This document shows positions 1 through 6,326 of a stretch of 26,404 bases of DNA, piece after piece. The DNA lies in the IMG/VR virus record IMGVR_UViG_3300007616_000008, positions 1 through 26,404 of that record, one strand, 5' to 3'. The translations under genes were made by a program, and so were the position numbers. This DNA is from a virus. How positions within the stretch are numbered: position 1 is the first letter of the stretch; each line of letters opens with the position of its first letter. A model generated the notes under the pieces. That model searched no databases, was not told the DNA's origin, and was given only the letters and a program-made list of their open reading frames with translations.

Positions 1-618
1 AAGCTCTATGCCCTTTTCTTCAGACTTACGACCCGTGAAGGCTATTCTATCCTCGCGCTCGGTAACAGCGTGTTTAGCAGCCATTCCGTCAACATCTACC
101 GGAAGTCCAGTAACGTGGAGCTTACTCTCATCCACGATTCGGCTATCTGTAATGAGCTGCTTGTGAAACTCGCTCGCCACGAAGATATCATCGACAACAC
201 TGAACCAGGACTCTTCGAGCTTTGAGCCAAACGATTCCATACCATTCTGCGCGGTAAGGTCAGCAGGGTCATACGTTCCTGCGTGCAAGCAGCCAGCTAT
301 ATTGAACTCCATGTCCGTCATATGCTGGACGTAGGGCAGTATCTCTAGACCCGGATACCACAAGTCGAAAAAGAAGACTGTATCATCAGCCTCCAGTTCA
401 TCGAGCTTTTCGACTAGCTTCGCCATTTGCGTGAGCTTGTAGTAGTTAGTCCCTACTGGGTCTAAGAAATACTCGCCTTCTAACTCATGGTCTGTATCAT
501 CTCCTTCGATGACCTCATAGTCGACATCCATCTCGGCTAATGTCTGAGGGAACCACTCATACCACTGACCAGTATATCGGTCCTCGAGAGGCTCAAGAAC
601 CATCAGATACAGTGTCAT
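1..618 (-). CDS. Glycosyltransferase-like protein, C-terminus cut by window edge
   Basis: An open frame of 206 codons starts at ATG 618 and runs off the left edge without a stop. The residues resemble a GT-B fold enzyme of the GT4 type. Near residues 150-178 an entry motif (FVASEFHKQLI) is followed by KLHVTGLPVDVDG, which looks like the linker into the second Rossmann domain. The last visible residues, TGRKSEEKGIEL, match the donor-domain 'GR..EKG' signature. An acidic N-terminal part contains FFFDLWYPGLEI. The start overlaps the stop of the preceding gene as ATGA, so it is the third gene of an operon beginning at 1378. The acceptor is unknown. A role in decorating DNA or virion protein is only inference from context. 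Confidence 0.65.
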   Translation of the reverse strand, partial: MTLYLMVLEPLEDRYTGQWYEWFPQTLAEMDVDYEVIEGDDTDHELEGEYFLDPVGTNYYKLTQMAKLVEKLDELEADDTVFFFDLWYPGLEILPYVQHMTDMEFNIAGCLHAGTYDPADLTAQNGMESFGSKLEESWFSVVDDIFVASEFHKQLITDSRIVDESKLHVTGLPVDVDGMAAKHAVTEREDRIAFTGRKSEEKGIEL

Positions 619-1022
619 TGGAACACCTCGTCATCATTGTACGCTTTCCGCCCATCCCAATATCCAGTCGGATTCATCTCAGGTTCCAAATCAACAACTT
701 GGATGTTATCATCGCGCCTCGTCTTTACGCTCGTCACCCAGTTTGGCACCCGAAGAATAACATTAACGCGCCCGACGAGACTGTTTGGGACTTTATGAAG
801 TCCGTCAACTTCGAGCGTAACCTTTACTCTCCGGTGAATTGATTCGACGACCGAGTCCTTGAACTCATGTCCAAAGTAAACTTCATTTATCTCTGGATTA
901 GCATCAAGAGCATCCTCGATATCACCGAGCTCTGCACCATCGACGAATAGTTTCTTCCCTGTTCCGTCCTCGAACTCTGCTTCTTCCCCTATCCACAGTT
1001 GTACGTTTGCTGTATGAGTCAT
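615..1022 (-). CDS. Hypothetical acidic protein, 135 aa
   Basis: I do not recognise this family. The 135-residue protein is acidic, with predicted strand-rich stretches (VNVILRVPNWV, NIQVVDLEPE) and no cysteine cluster, transmembrane segment or P-loop. It is the middle gene of a three-gene operon: its ATG at 1022 overlaps the upstream stop as ATGA, and its own TGA overlaps the start of the glycosyltransferase-like gene as ATGA. This coupling suggests that the three products work in one process. No function is assigned. Confidence 0.75.
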   Translation of the reverse strand: MTHTANVQLWIGEEAEFEDGTGKKLFVDGAELGDIEDALDANPEINEVYFGHEFKDSVVESIHRRVKVTLEVDGLHKVPNSLVGRVNVILRVPNWVTSVKTRRDDNIQVVDLEPEMNPTGYWDGRKAYNDDEVFQ

Positions 1023-1378
1023 GCTGATTTCTCCACCACCGCTCCATTTTCTCCATCTTCTGTAACTTCGACTTTGTACTGTCGCTTCGAACCATGTTTT
1101 TGTTCGAGTTCATCGAGAATCTCTTTGCACATCATCTCACAGGACATTTGTCCTAGGTCTTGCTTTTCGTAGTTCAGGTCCAGCCAGTTTTTGAGCCATC
1201 TTTTTAGCATGATATACTCCACATCACGGTCGTCATGGAACTGCTGAATGTGGACTGTTACGTGGAATTCATGCCGATGACTGTCTTGCAAAAACTCTAC
1301 ATCGTTAGGAGCTGCATCCCATTGATGCAGCGCCTCGAATCGCAACGAAACCTTCGCCCAAGTTAGCAACTTTGCCAT
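1019..1378 (-). CDS. QueD/PTPS-like T-fold protein lacking the catalytic cysteine
   Basis: The 119-residue protein has the spaced histidines of the 6-pyruvoyltetrahydropterin synthase/QueD zinc site: H18 in FEALHQW, and H34 and H36 in HRHEFHV. These parallel H16, H29 and H31 of the true QueD encoded at 3638-4147. A later SCEMMCKEI segment parallels PTCEILAQW of QueD, and VEVTEDGENG parallels VKETDKYG. There is no cysteine between the first and second histidines, where QueD has its catalytic Cys, so the chemistry should differ or be lost. The ATG at 1378 lies about 29 nt from a TATA element, giving an almost leaderless transcript. It is the first gene of the operon ending with the glycosyltransferase-like protein. 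Family placement is by motif reading only. Confidence 0.6.
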   Translation of the reverse strand: MAKLLTWAKVSLRFEALHQWDAAPNDVEFLQDSHRHEFHVTVHIQQFHDDRDVEYIMLKRWLKNWLDLNYEKQDLGQMSCEMMCKEILDELEQKHGSKRQYKVEVTEDGENGAVVEKSA

Positions 1379-1403
1379 ACGGATTAGACTAACAGAGATT
1401 AGG

Positions 1404-1427
1404 ATATAAATCCATTGATATCAATGG
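1404..1427 (-). promoter_or_regulatory. TATA promoter with 16-bp perfect palindrome
   Basis: On the minus strand a TTTATAT element (1404-1410) sits about 29 nt before the ATG at 1378. Directly upstream of it lies the perfect palindrome CCATTGATATCAATGG (1412-1427). The centre TTGATATCAA is the same as in the boxes at 15453-15467 and 16438-16452, so this is probably a variant of the window-wide upstream box. Confidence 0.65.
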
Positions 1428-1559
1428 CAAACGTAGAATCCCTCTATGGGTCCTACAAAGCGTTTGAATAAATTGGGACTCATGCCCTACGAAAAACTCT
1501 CCGATTGATGAGAGGCACCACTACAGCGCGAGAAATAGCTAATAACCAGTTTGGAGTTT
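1428..1559 (-). other. Intergenic stretch between folE and the QueD-like operon
   Basis: No convincing gene. A minus-strand T5 run (1492-1496) lies about 65 nt downstream of the folE stop and may end that transcript. A 20-codon ATG frame starting near 1483 runs into the palindrome; it has no ribosome site and is not called. Confidence 0.4.
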
Positions 1560-2165
1560 CTACGCTCGGTTCTGAACGTCGAGGAGCTGATAAAACTCCT
1601 GCTTGATACTGGACTCGGTGCGTGCTTCACCTCGAATAGCTGCCGTTCGAGTCTTCGAGTGAGGCTCTTGGACACCGCGAACAGTCATACACTCGTGTTC
1701 AGCTACAATAACAACCATCGTAGCCAGTGGGTTGAGTTCCTCTTGGACGGCGTCGGCAATCTGATTCGTGAGCCGTTCTTGAACCTGAGGTCGCCGCGCG
1801 TATCCATTAGCAACTCGCGCGAGCTTTGAAAGACCCACGACGTCGTCCTGCGGGATGTACCCAATGTGCGCCACACCTCGAAAAGGCAAGAAGTGATGGG
1901 CACACATCGACTGAATTTGGACATTATCTTCAATGAGCCAACCAGCATCACCGTCATGCTGCTCCACATCCTCGAAGGTTGTTTCCAAATGGCGCTTTGG
2001 GTCTTCATCGAGCCCTTTGAACAGCTCGTCCCGCCGAGATTCGACTACACGCTTTGGCGTACCGGACAGGTGTTCGTCATTCTCCCAGTCTTCGAGGCCG
2101 ATAGCCTCCATGAATTTCTGAAAGTGATACTGTGCTCGCGGCGTCTCTGGTGCTTCTGCTGTCAT
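1560..2165 (-). CDS. folE: GTP cyclohydrolase I (FolE type)
   Basis: This enzyme converts GTP to 7,8-dihydroneopterin triphosphate, the first step towards preQ0 as well as folate. The 201-residue protein shows the family core: SMCAHHFLPFRG with zinc ligands C88 and H91, GLSKLARV followed by RRPQVQERLT, and EHECMTVRGV with the third zinc ligand C159. Its length matches the catalytic core of bacterial FolE. The ATG at 2165 overlaps the upstream stop as TAATG. It is the last gene of an operon with queD and queE, so the product most likely feeds 7-deazaguanine synthesis for viral DNA. It looks complete and active. Confidence 0.95.
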   Translation of the reverse strand: MTAEAPETPRAQYHFQKFMEAIGLEDWENDEHLSGTPKRVVESRRDELFKGLDEDPKRHLETTFEDVEQHDGDAGWLIEDNVQIQSMCAHHFLPFRGVAHIGYIPQDDVVGLSKLARVANGYARRPQVQERLTNQIADAVQEELNPLATMVVIVAEHECMTVRGVQEPHSKTRTAAIRGEARTESSIKQEFYQLLDVQNRA

Positions 2166-2539
2166 TATATGAACTCCTTTTTCTCCATGTCGAACTCTTT
2201 CACTAACACGGCTTGACTCTTACGGAGTCTCGCTACGTCAGGCTCCTCAACATGACCGGCAGGGACAATAACCATCGGCTCGCCGTCGGGATGGTCAGCA
2301 GCATATCCAAGTGCCTGTCCTGCTCCTTTCCGAATTGAATTTCGGTCGTTCTCTATTTCGATATACCAAGTGACCTCTGAACGATGGACGATGAGGTCCA
2401 CGAACCAATACGGTTCTGACTGGTAGACTTCACTTTCGACGTTATCTTCGCCTACCTGACTGACCCACCAATCGTACAGTGCATCATGGAAGTCATCCTC
2501 ACTAACGTGATGCTCCATCTCCACGTCATCGTCACTCAT
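2165..2539 (-). CDS. PD-(D/E)XK nuclease-like protein in the preQ0 operon
   Basis: This is a 124-residue acidic protein. A restriction-nuclease-like core is readable: E35/E37 in VESEVY, D48 in FVDLIV, E61-x-E63 in WYIEIEN, and a Q75-x3-Y79 motif (GQALGYA) of the kind seen in RecB/Cas4-like folds. The usual lysine after the acidic pair is replaced by E63. I start it at ATG 2539, which overlaps the queE stop as ATGA; a longer frame to 2608 would lie deep inside queE. It sits between queE and folE, so it may act on or because of modified DNA, but that is inference. Fold assignment is by eye. Confidence 0.6.
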   Translation of the reverse strand: MSDDDVEMEHHVSEDDFHDALYDWWVSQVGEDNVESEVYQSEPYWFVDLIVHRSEVTWYIEIENDRNSIRKGAGQALGYAADHPDGEPMVIVPAGHVEEPDVARLRKSQAVLVKEFDMEKKEFI

Positions 2540-3315
2540 ACGCCAGTCACTTGTCCCCATACCGAAACCTGAAGCCGTGGAGTAAACCGATACCCAGTCT
2601 CCTTGCAAGCTTCGGCGACAAGCGGATACGTCTCACGAAGTTGCTCTCGCGTTTGTCCGGCTGGCATCAGAGACACCTGCTCTTGAGGAATAACGAACTC
2701 GTCGATGATATGCTCGACCTCAACTAAGTCCTCTTCGTCTCCGATGACAAACTTGAAGGTAGCTACTCCATCACCCATATCAACATACTGATTGACATGG
2801 TCAGGAATAACTCTCCGGTCCTCGTCCATGCCGCTGTTGGACAGCTTTAGACTGACATTATAGTGGTCTACGTGGTAAGCAAAGGGCGGAGTGATTTCCT
2901 GAGTACCATTCGTTTCGACTTCGAGGTAAGGGTCATACCCGCCTTTCCGTAGAATACTACCAAACTCAGCGAACGCCTTCTGATGGTTTGGCAACGTAGG
3001 TTCGCCGCCTGTTAGAACGACATGAGCATCTTTGTGACGGATGTGTTCGAGCCATCCTTTCTCTTTCCAATCGAGGTACAGTTCGTCCGGAGTGTACGTG
3101 TTAGCTGCTTCGCGCCACACGTCAATGGAATCACAGACCCAATTAGCCTCGTCCATTGGTTCATCTCCAGGCTCATAATCCTCAAGCTCGCCATCCCAAC
3201 CACAGGACAGATTGCATCCAGCTAGCCGAAGAAATATCGCAGGTTCTCCGGCACTTGGACCTTCGCCTTGAAGACTGTAGAACTGTTCTGCTACCTGTAT
3301 TCGAGGTTCACTCAT
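2536..3315 (-). CDS. queE: 7-carboxy-7-deazaguanine synthase (radical SAM)
   Basis: QueE converts 6-carboxytetrahydropterin to 7-carboxy-7-deazaguanine. The 259-residue protein has the QueE opening FYSLQGEGPSAG, the cluster segment starting LAGCNLSCGW, the SAM-binding VLTGGEPTL, and YLEVETNGT. The cluster cysteines are unusual. C34 and C38 are in place, but the third cysteine of CX3CX2C appears displaced to C61 by an acidic insert of about 20 residues. The ATG at 3315 overlaps the upstream stop as TAATG. It belongs to the queD-queE-folE operon. The function is secure apart from the cluster variant. Confidence 0.92.
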   Translation of the reverse strand: MSEPRIQVAEQFYSLQGEGPSAGEPAIFLRLAGCNLSCGWDGELEDYEPGDEPMDEANWVCDSIDVWREAANTYTPDELYLDWKEKGWLEHIRHKDAHVVLTGGEPTLPNHQKAFAEFGSILRKGGYDPYLEVETNGTQEITPPFAYHVDHYNVSLKLSNSGMDEDRRVIPDHVNQYVDMGDGVATFKFVIGDEEDLVEVEHIIDEFVIPQEQVSLMPAGQTREQLRETYPLVAEACKETGYRFTPRLQVSVWGQVTGV

Positions 3316-3638
3316 TATCGGTCTCCTTGGTCAGTATAAGTGATTTCCGTGACTTCTCCGACTTCTATCTTCATTCGTTGGATATGCTGCTCAGGAACCT
3401 CGTCGTAGTGCTTACTAAGAACCTCTGCGACCTCCTGTGCAGCATCGTCTGCGAAGTTACCGGGCCGGCACGTCACATACCCTTCCTCAGGCGGATACTT
3501 CTCTTGTAGGCGCTGTATGCCAACAAGCGCGTGAATCTGCTCCGCAATCTCGATGGCCTCTTTAGCAGTGTAACTGGAGCCATCAGGAAGGACTAACGGG
3601 CGCTCTTCAGCCGCTTCATCAAACTCAACCTCGGGCAT
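3315..3638 (-). CDS. Hypothetical protein between queD and queE
   Basis: A 107-residue protein that I do not recognise. The N-terminal half is helical (YTAKEAIEIAEQIHALVGIQ) and the C-terminal half ends in strands (MKIEVGEVTEITY). One cysteine is present, in YVTCRPGNF. I considered a QueF-like preQ0 reductase, but the Cys..Asp pattern of that family is not seen. The start is placed at ATG 3638 because it forms TAATG with the queD stop; an upstream start at 3656 would overlap queD by 19 nt. The stop forms TAATG with queE. Position inside the operon suggests a role in preQ0 supply or use. Confidence 0.75.
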   Translation of the reverse strand: MPEVEFDEAAEERPLVLPDGSSYTAKEAIEIAEQIHALVGIQRLQEKYPPEEGYVTCRPGNFADDAAQEVAEVLSKHYDEVPEQHIQRMKIEVGEVTEITYTDQGDR

Positions 3639-4147
3639 TATTCCGCTGACTCCCACGCCTGAGTCTGGATGCCGTACTTGTCTGTCTCTTTGACTGTGAC
3701 ATCAGCGTAGATGATTGCTGGGACTTGATTGATGAGTCGTTCGGCCATCCACTGGGCTAAGATTTCGCACGTCGGGTCACCCTTGAAGATATAGGACTCT
3801 CCGATAGGCTCAATGTCCTCACTCCACATGAAGCCGCACGGACCTATCTCATCTTCATCTCTGTTGTCCAGCTCATCGTGGTCGTAAACATCAGTATGCT
3901 CAAAGACGAACCGGAGTAGCTCGTCATCTCGGCTGAACACGGCAGCGTGGTCGACATCGTCGATGAGCCCGCTGATGTCTTTGAGGTCCACAGGCATATT
4001 GTCATCTTCACCGTATGCCATATCGACCTTAACCTCAACCTGCCACTCCATGTTATGCCCGTGAACATCGCCACAGACACCATCATACTGTGCAAGCCTG
4101 TGTGCTGTACTCGTCGAACGTTCGACCGTAAGGATTCGTGTATCCAT
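3638..4147 (-). CDS. queD: 6-carboxy-5,6,7,8-tetrahydropterin synthase
   Basis: QueD makes 6-carboxytetrahydropterin from dihydroneopterin triphosphate, the second step of preQ0 synthesis. The 169-residue protein carries the zinc histidines H16 (STAHRL), H29 and H31 (VHGHN), and the catalytic cysteine C25 (GVCGD). It also has the LKDISGLIDDVDHAAVF segment, PTCEILAQW, and the VKET glutamate. It is somewhat longer than bacterial QueD because of an acidic insert around residues 85-110. It is the first gene of the preQ0 operon, with a TATA element about 33 nt upstream. QueC, which would complete preQ0, is not in this window. Confidence 0.93.
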   Translation of the reverse strand: MDTRILTVERSTSTAHRLAQYDGVCGDVHGHNMEWQVEVKVDMAYGEDDNMPVDLKDISGLIDDVDHAAVFSRDDELLRFVFEHTDVYDHDELDNRDEDEIGPCGFMWSEDIEPIGESYIFKGDPTCEILAQWMAERLINQVPAIIYADVTVKETDKYGIQTQAWESAE

Positions 4148-4177
4148 CTCTACGCCTCAAAGTAATTGCTAAGGGAG

Positions 4178-4199
4178 TATAAATCTTTAGGTTTCATGA
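4178..4199 (-). promoter_or_regulatory. queD operon promoter
   Basis: On the minus strand a TTTATA element (4178-4183) lies about 33 nt before the queD ATG and would give a leader of only a few bases. The sequence upstream (ATGAAACCTAAAG) does not match the 15-bp box found at the small-gene operons. Confidence 0.6.
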
Positions 4200-4200
4200 T

Positions 4201-4223
4201 GCGACTAAGAAAACTTCGGTCGC
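4201..4223 (-). terminator. Possible hairpin at the end of the 4224-4613 operon
   Basis: GCGAC (4201-4205) and GTCGC (4219-4223) can pair, with an inner AAG/CTT pairing around AAAA. It starts directly after the TAA of the 47-residue gene and precedes the queD promoter. No T tract follows, so this is a weak terminator candidate. Confidence 0.3.
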
Positions 4224-4367
4224 TTACAGACTAACTTCTATGTCCTCGACACCAGTATGACGGATTCCATCGACTCGCGCGACATCACCCATCAGCCGCG
4301 CCTCGTCCTCAAAGGAAAACGCCATACTGGAACCATCATCGTAATACAGCGTGACCTTAGCAGCCAT
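4224..4367 (-). CDS. Small hypothetical protein, 47 aa
   Basis: A short frame from ATG 4367 to TAA 4224 reads MAAKVTLYYDDGSSMAF... and ends in EDIEVSL. It starts directly after the TAG of the preceding gene (TAGATG), so the two are probably co-translated. The upstream GGAGG lies inside the preceding coding end (AAGGAGGTTAAG), with good spacing to this ATG. It is acidic with alternating strands and no known motif. The tight fit and strong ribosome site are the evidence that it is real. Confidence 0.7.
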   Translation of the reverse strand: MAAKVTLYYDDGSSMAFSFEDEARLMGDVARVDGIRHTGVEDIEVSL

Positions 4368-4613
4368 CTACTTAACCTCCTTGACATCTGACGTCCGGCC
4401 CCACATACACGTTCCTGGCGTATTGCCGTTGGTATCGGGGTACATCGCATCAAGGACCTCAACGACCGTCCCGGTCCATCCGGGTGAGCCCTTCTTGATG
4501 TCATCTGCTTTGCTCTCAACTTCGACTAGCAGCTCAGTCGTCGCCATTTTCACTCGAACAGTATCGCCAACCTCGTAGTCCTCGTGGCTTGGGGTGCTTC
4601 GTCCGTACATCAT
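4368..4613 (-). CDS. Hypothetical protein with SH3/KOW-like strand pattern, 81 aa
   Basis: I place the start at ATG 4613 (ATG 4610 is also possible); a TTG at 4622 is less likely. The protein has two glycine-turn strand motifs, YEVGDTVRVKM and GWTGTVVEVLDA. These resemble small beta-barrels of the SH3/KOW kind, which often bind nucleic acid or protein. The family is not recognised. It is the first gene of a two-gene operon with a boxed promoter at 4644-4666. Little more can be said. Confidence 0.7.
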   Translation of the reverse strand: MMYGRSTPSHEDYEVGDTVRVKMATTELLVEVESKADDIKKGSPGWTGTVVEVLDAMYPDTNGNTPGTCMWGRTSDVKEVK

Positions 4614-4643
4614 CTTTCTCAACTAAACAATATAGCGGTACAC

Positions 4644-4666
4644 ATATATATCTGTTGAAACCAATA
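4644..4666 (-). promoter_or_regulatory. Boxed promoter (TATA plus 15-bp upstream box)
   Basis: Minus-strand ATATATAT (4644-4651) is preceded by the upstream box, which reads CTGTTGAAACCAATA on the plus strand (4652-4666). It drives the gene starting at 4613 and is one of nine close copies in the window. Confidence 0.7.
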
Positions 4667-4670
4667 CTCC

Positions 4671-4681
4671 AAAAAAGAAAA
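4671..4681 (-). terminator. Poly-T terminator after the 161-aa gene
   Basis: The minus strand reads TTTTCTTTTTT just 8 nt past the TAG at 4690. Archaeal transcription commonly ends in such T tracts. It abuts the next promoter box. Confidence 0.6.
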
Positions 4682-4689
4682 CAGTCCGA

Positions 4690-5175
4690 CTACAGGTCAG
4701 CCGCGTTTTTGCAAACCGGATACTCGGTGCAGCCCCAGAATGGGTCCCAATTATCATTCCGGCCTGGCTCACGAACAGCCATCCGACTCCCGCAATCATC
4801 GCACACCTTGTCATACTTTCTCCAGTTAGCCACAACGTCCTGGATTTTCGGACGTAGGTTGCCCTGCCATCCCTCTGGGTTCGAGTCCGTCGGTCCGATT
4901 CGCAGCGTCTTCTCACGCCCGCCGATTGGACGGTCTCGCTCAACATCCCAAACCACACACCGGATTGCATCGTTACCTTTTGCGCGTGCCTGTCCTGCAA
5001 CGACCGTGGACCACACTCGGACAACCAGCTCGTCGACTGGCAGCGGAATGTCGTACACTATCTCGTTAGCATCCTCTGGCAGCCGTTTCGTGTATGCGGC
5101 CACACTGTCCATGAACTCGTCGAACTCCTTCTCGCTAACCTTCTCGTACCGTCGTCCGCTTTGTGATTTCGACAT
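4690..5175 (-). CDS. Hypothetical protein with C-terminal topoisomerase-type zinc ribbon, 161 aa
   Basis: The C-terminal third carries four cysteines, CDDCG at about 124-128 then WGC and VCKN at about 148-156. The pattern matches the zinc ribbon found at the end of bacterial and archaeal topoisomerase I and some nucleases. The N-terminal part is an unrecognised alpha/beta region (EIVYDIPLPVDELVV, IRCVVWDVERDRPIGG). The start is set at ATG 5175 because GGAG lies 9 nt upstream; a TTG at 5190 would include that ribosome site in the coding frame. It is a single-gene unit with a boxed promoter upstream and a T tract downstream. A DNA-binding role is likely. Confidence 0.8.
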   Translation of the reverse strand: MSKSQSGRRYEKVSEKEFDEFMDSVAAYTKRLPEDANEIVYDIPLPVDELVVRVWSTVVAGQARAKGNDAIRCVVWDVERDRPIGGREKTLRIGPTDSNPEGWQGNLRPKIQDVVANWRKYDKVCDDCGSRMAVREPGRNDNWDPFWGCTEYPVCKNAADL

Positions 5176-5213
5176 CTTTCTTAGCTCCAATTAGTTATTG
5201 TGCGGGTTGACAC

Positions 5214-5234
5214 TTATATCTATCGGATTCAAGA
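5214..5234 (-). promoter_or_regulatory. Boxed promoter
   Basis: Minus-strand ATATAA (5214-5219) is preceded by the box (plus-strand CTATCGGATTCAAGA, 5220-5234). It drives the gene starting at 5175, about 40 nt downstream. Confidence 0.65.
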
Positions 5235-5239
5235 TGGTG

Positions 5240-5401
5240 CTATGGCACCCAAAGCTCCGTCAAAACATAAGCTCCTTCACTGAATGACTCGCCATCTTCA
5301 TTTCTAACTACTCCGCTATCGTCTACGATAGCCTCATGAATCTCGCCTGTACGCTTCTCTCGAAGCCGAGCGTTTCGTCCCGGCTCAGCTTTGATGACCA
5401 T
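5240..5401 (-). CDS. Small hypothetical protein, 53 aa
   Basis: The frame starts at ATG 5401 (MVIKAEPGRNARLREKRTG...). A GGAG within GTGCGGAGAGTG lies 7-10 nt upstream, so I prefer it to an earlier in-frame start near 5467. It overlaps the preceding gene by 17 nt. It is the last gene of the operon starting at 6490. The family is not recognised; the sequence is charged, with a central EAIVDDSGVV strand. Confidence 0.65.
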   Translation of the reverse strand: MVIKAEPGRNARLREKRTGEIHEAIVDDSGVVRNEDGESFSEGAYVLTELWVP

Positions 5402-5618
5402 AACACTCTCCGCACACCATTTTAATCTTAGTGCGATGCATCGGATGACCGGTGCTATACGTAACACCCTTACAATCGTCCTCTACAGCAGGCTCGCCGC
5501 ATCGTTGACAATAGATGATGTCTACCTCGCGAATGTCTAAGCCGCAGTGACAGACTAATCCCTGAAGCGGCGAGCCGCAGTCTGGACAAAGACGCGGGTC
5601 GTCTACCCTATCAGTCAT
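5385..5618 (-). CDS. Zinc-ribbon protein, 77 aa
   Basis: Four CxxC-like knuckles are visible: LCPDCG, VCHCG, YCQRCG and VCGECY. That is enough cysteines for two zinc ribbons. I start it at ATG 5618 (MTDRVDDPRL), where a G-rich stretch lies upstream; longer frames begin with ATT. It overlaps the preceding 39-residue gene by 8 nt and the next gene by 17 nt. Such proteins in haloarchaeal viruses are usually uncharacterised; nucleic-acid or protein binding is the likely role. Confidence 0.75.
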   Translation of the reverse strand: MTDRVDDPRLCPDCGSPLQGLVCHCGLDIREVDIIYCQRCGEPAVEDDCKGVTYSTGHPMHRTKIKMVCGECYGHQS

Positions 5619-5730
5619 ACAGCCTACCCCAAAAGAAACCACAATCAATGCACACCGTCGTAGGCGTGTGAGGCGACTTTTTCAAATCGAACCAAAACGT
5701 ACTTTCCGTCGCTCCGCATGGGCAGCTCAT
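5611..5730 (-). CDS. Small zinc-binding protein, 39 aa
   Basis: The frame from ATG 5730 to TGA 5611 reads MSCPCGATEST... and later TVCIDCGFFWG. This is a minimal zinc ribbon with CPC and CxxC knuckles. Its ATG overlaps the stop of the upstream membrane-peptide gene as ATGA, with GAGGAG just upstream. Its stop lies 8 nt inside the next gene. The cysteine pairs and precise packing make it very likely real despite the length. Confidence 0.75.
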   Translation of the reverse strand: MSCPCGATESTFWFDLKKSPHTPTTVCIDCGFFWGRLYD

Positions 5731-5843
5731 AGATACTCCTCCATAGCATCAACAGCCAGTTTTCCGAATATCAGTATTGCTGCCATACTCATCAGTACCA
5801 CACCAAACAACAGCGCGTAGACCCCAACAGGAGGAAAACTCAT
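5727..5843 (-). CDS. Small single-span membrane protein, 38 aa
   Basis: The frame MSFPPVGVYALLFGVV... continues to GKLAVDAMEEYL. It has one hydrophobic segment of about 23 residues and a short charged tail. Both ends use ATGA overlaps with neighbours (5840-5843 and 5727-5730). Its function is unknown; small membrane peptides of this type are common in archaeal virus operons. Confidence 0.75.
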   Translation of the reverse strand: MSFPPVGVYALLFGVVLMSMAAILIFGKLAVDAMEEYL

Positions 5844-6100
5844 AGAGTCACCTCCATCGTAATCTCGTCAGGGACTTGAGCCTCGAACTCGTCAATGTTT
5901 CGGTCACGATACTTCTCGGACGCTCTTTGAGCCATCTCCATGTACTCGCTATTGTCAGCATCCTCGATGAACGTGACGAGGCCATAGAACTCACTCTCAT
6001 GAGCTATTCGCTGGACCGTGACGCTGTCGAGCATATTCGTCTTCCCGCTTCGCCGGACTGCTTCATACTGTCTCATGATGTCGTAGTTGTAATCAGTCAT
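5840..6100 (-). CDS. DUF5049-like protein, 86 aa
   Basis: The core IMRQYEAVRRSGKTNMLD, followed by VQRIAHESEFYGLVTFIED and a Tyr-rich end, matches my memory of DUF5049, a small helical phage family of unknown role. The start at ATG 6100 has GGAGGAAAAC directly upstream and overlaps the preceding gene by 8 nt; an upstream start near 6196 would lie in that gene. The stop overlaps the membrane-peptide gene as ATGA. Confidence 0.75.
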   Translation of the reverse strand: MTDYNYDIMRQYEAVRRSGKTNMLDSVTVQRIAHESEFYGLVTFIEDADNSEYMEMAQRASEKYRDRNIDEFEAQVPDEITMEVTL

Positions 6101-6326
6101 CGTTTTCCTCCGGAGTGAACTGAATACCAGCAGCGATGTGACCGTGTGACGGACGGCCATTCTCAGCAGTATATCCTGCCTCGGCCGAAACAGCAATAAG
6201 CTTAGCCATACTGTCCGGCGTCAGTTCGTCGTTTAGGTACACGGTGTAATGCGAGTCGCTACGGACTATCTCGCCCGTGCCATCTATATCATACAGCGCG
6301 TCCGTCGTATCTGCGTCTGGTATCAT
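6093..6326 (-). CDS. Hypothetical protein, 77 aa
   Basis: An acidic protein with a strand segment (SHYTVYLNDELTPDSM) and a histidine pair in SHGHIAAGI. No family recognised. It starts at ATG 6326 as TAATG with the preceding 54-residue gene. The GGAGGAAAAC that serves the next gene lies in its 3' end. Confidence 0.75.
   Translation of the reverse strand: MIPDADTTDALYDIDGTGEIVRSDSHYTVYLNDELTPDSMAKLIAVSAEAGYTAENGRPSHGHIAAGIQFTPEENDD

Noticed and set aside
540-842. Plus-strand open frames of 60-240 codons across the window, for example 540-842, 4589-5194 and 23602-24318.
   Set aside because: All lie opposite well-supported minus-strand genes, show no motifs or ribosome sites, and have the look of antisense frames.
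1428-1483. A 20-codon ATG frame upstream of the 1378 gene.
   Set aside because: It has no ribosome site, ends within the promoter palindrome and has no recognisable sequence.
3315-3638. A QueF-like preQ0 reductase between queD and queE.
   Set aside because: The family's Cys and Asp active-site pattern is not seen; the lone cysteine (TCRPGNF) sits in unrelated sequence.
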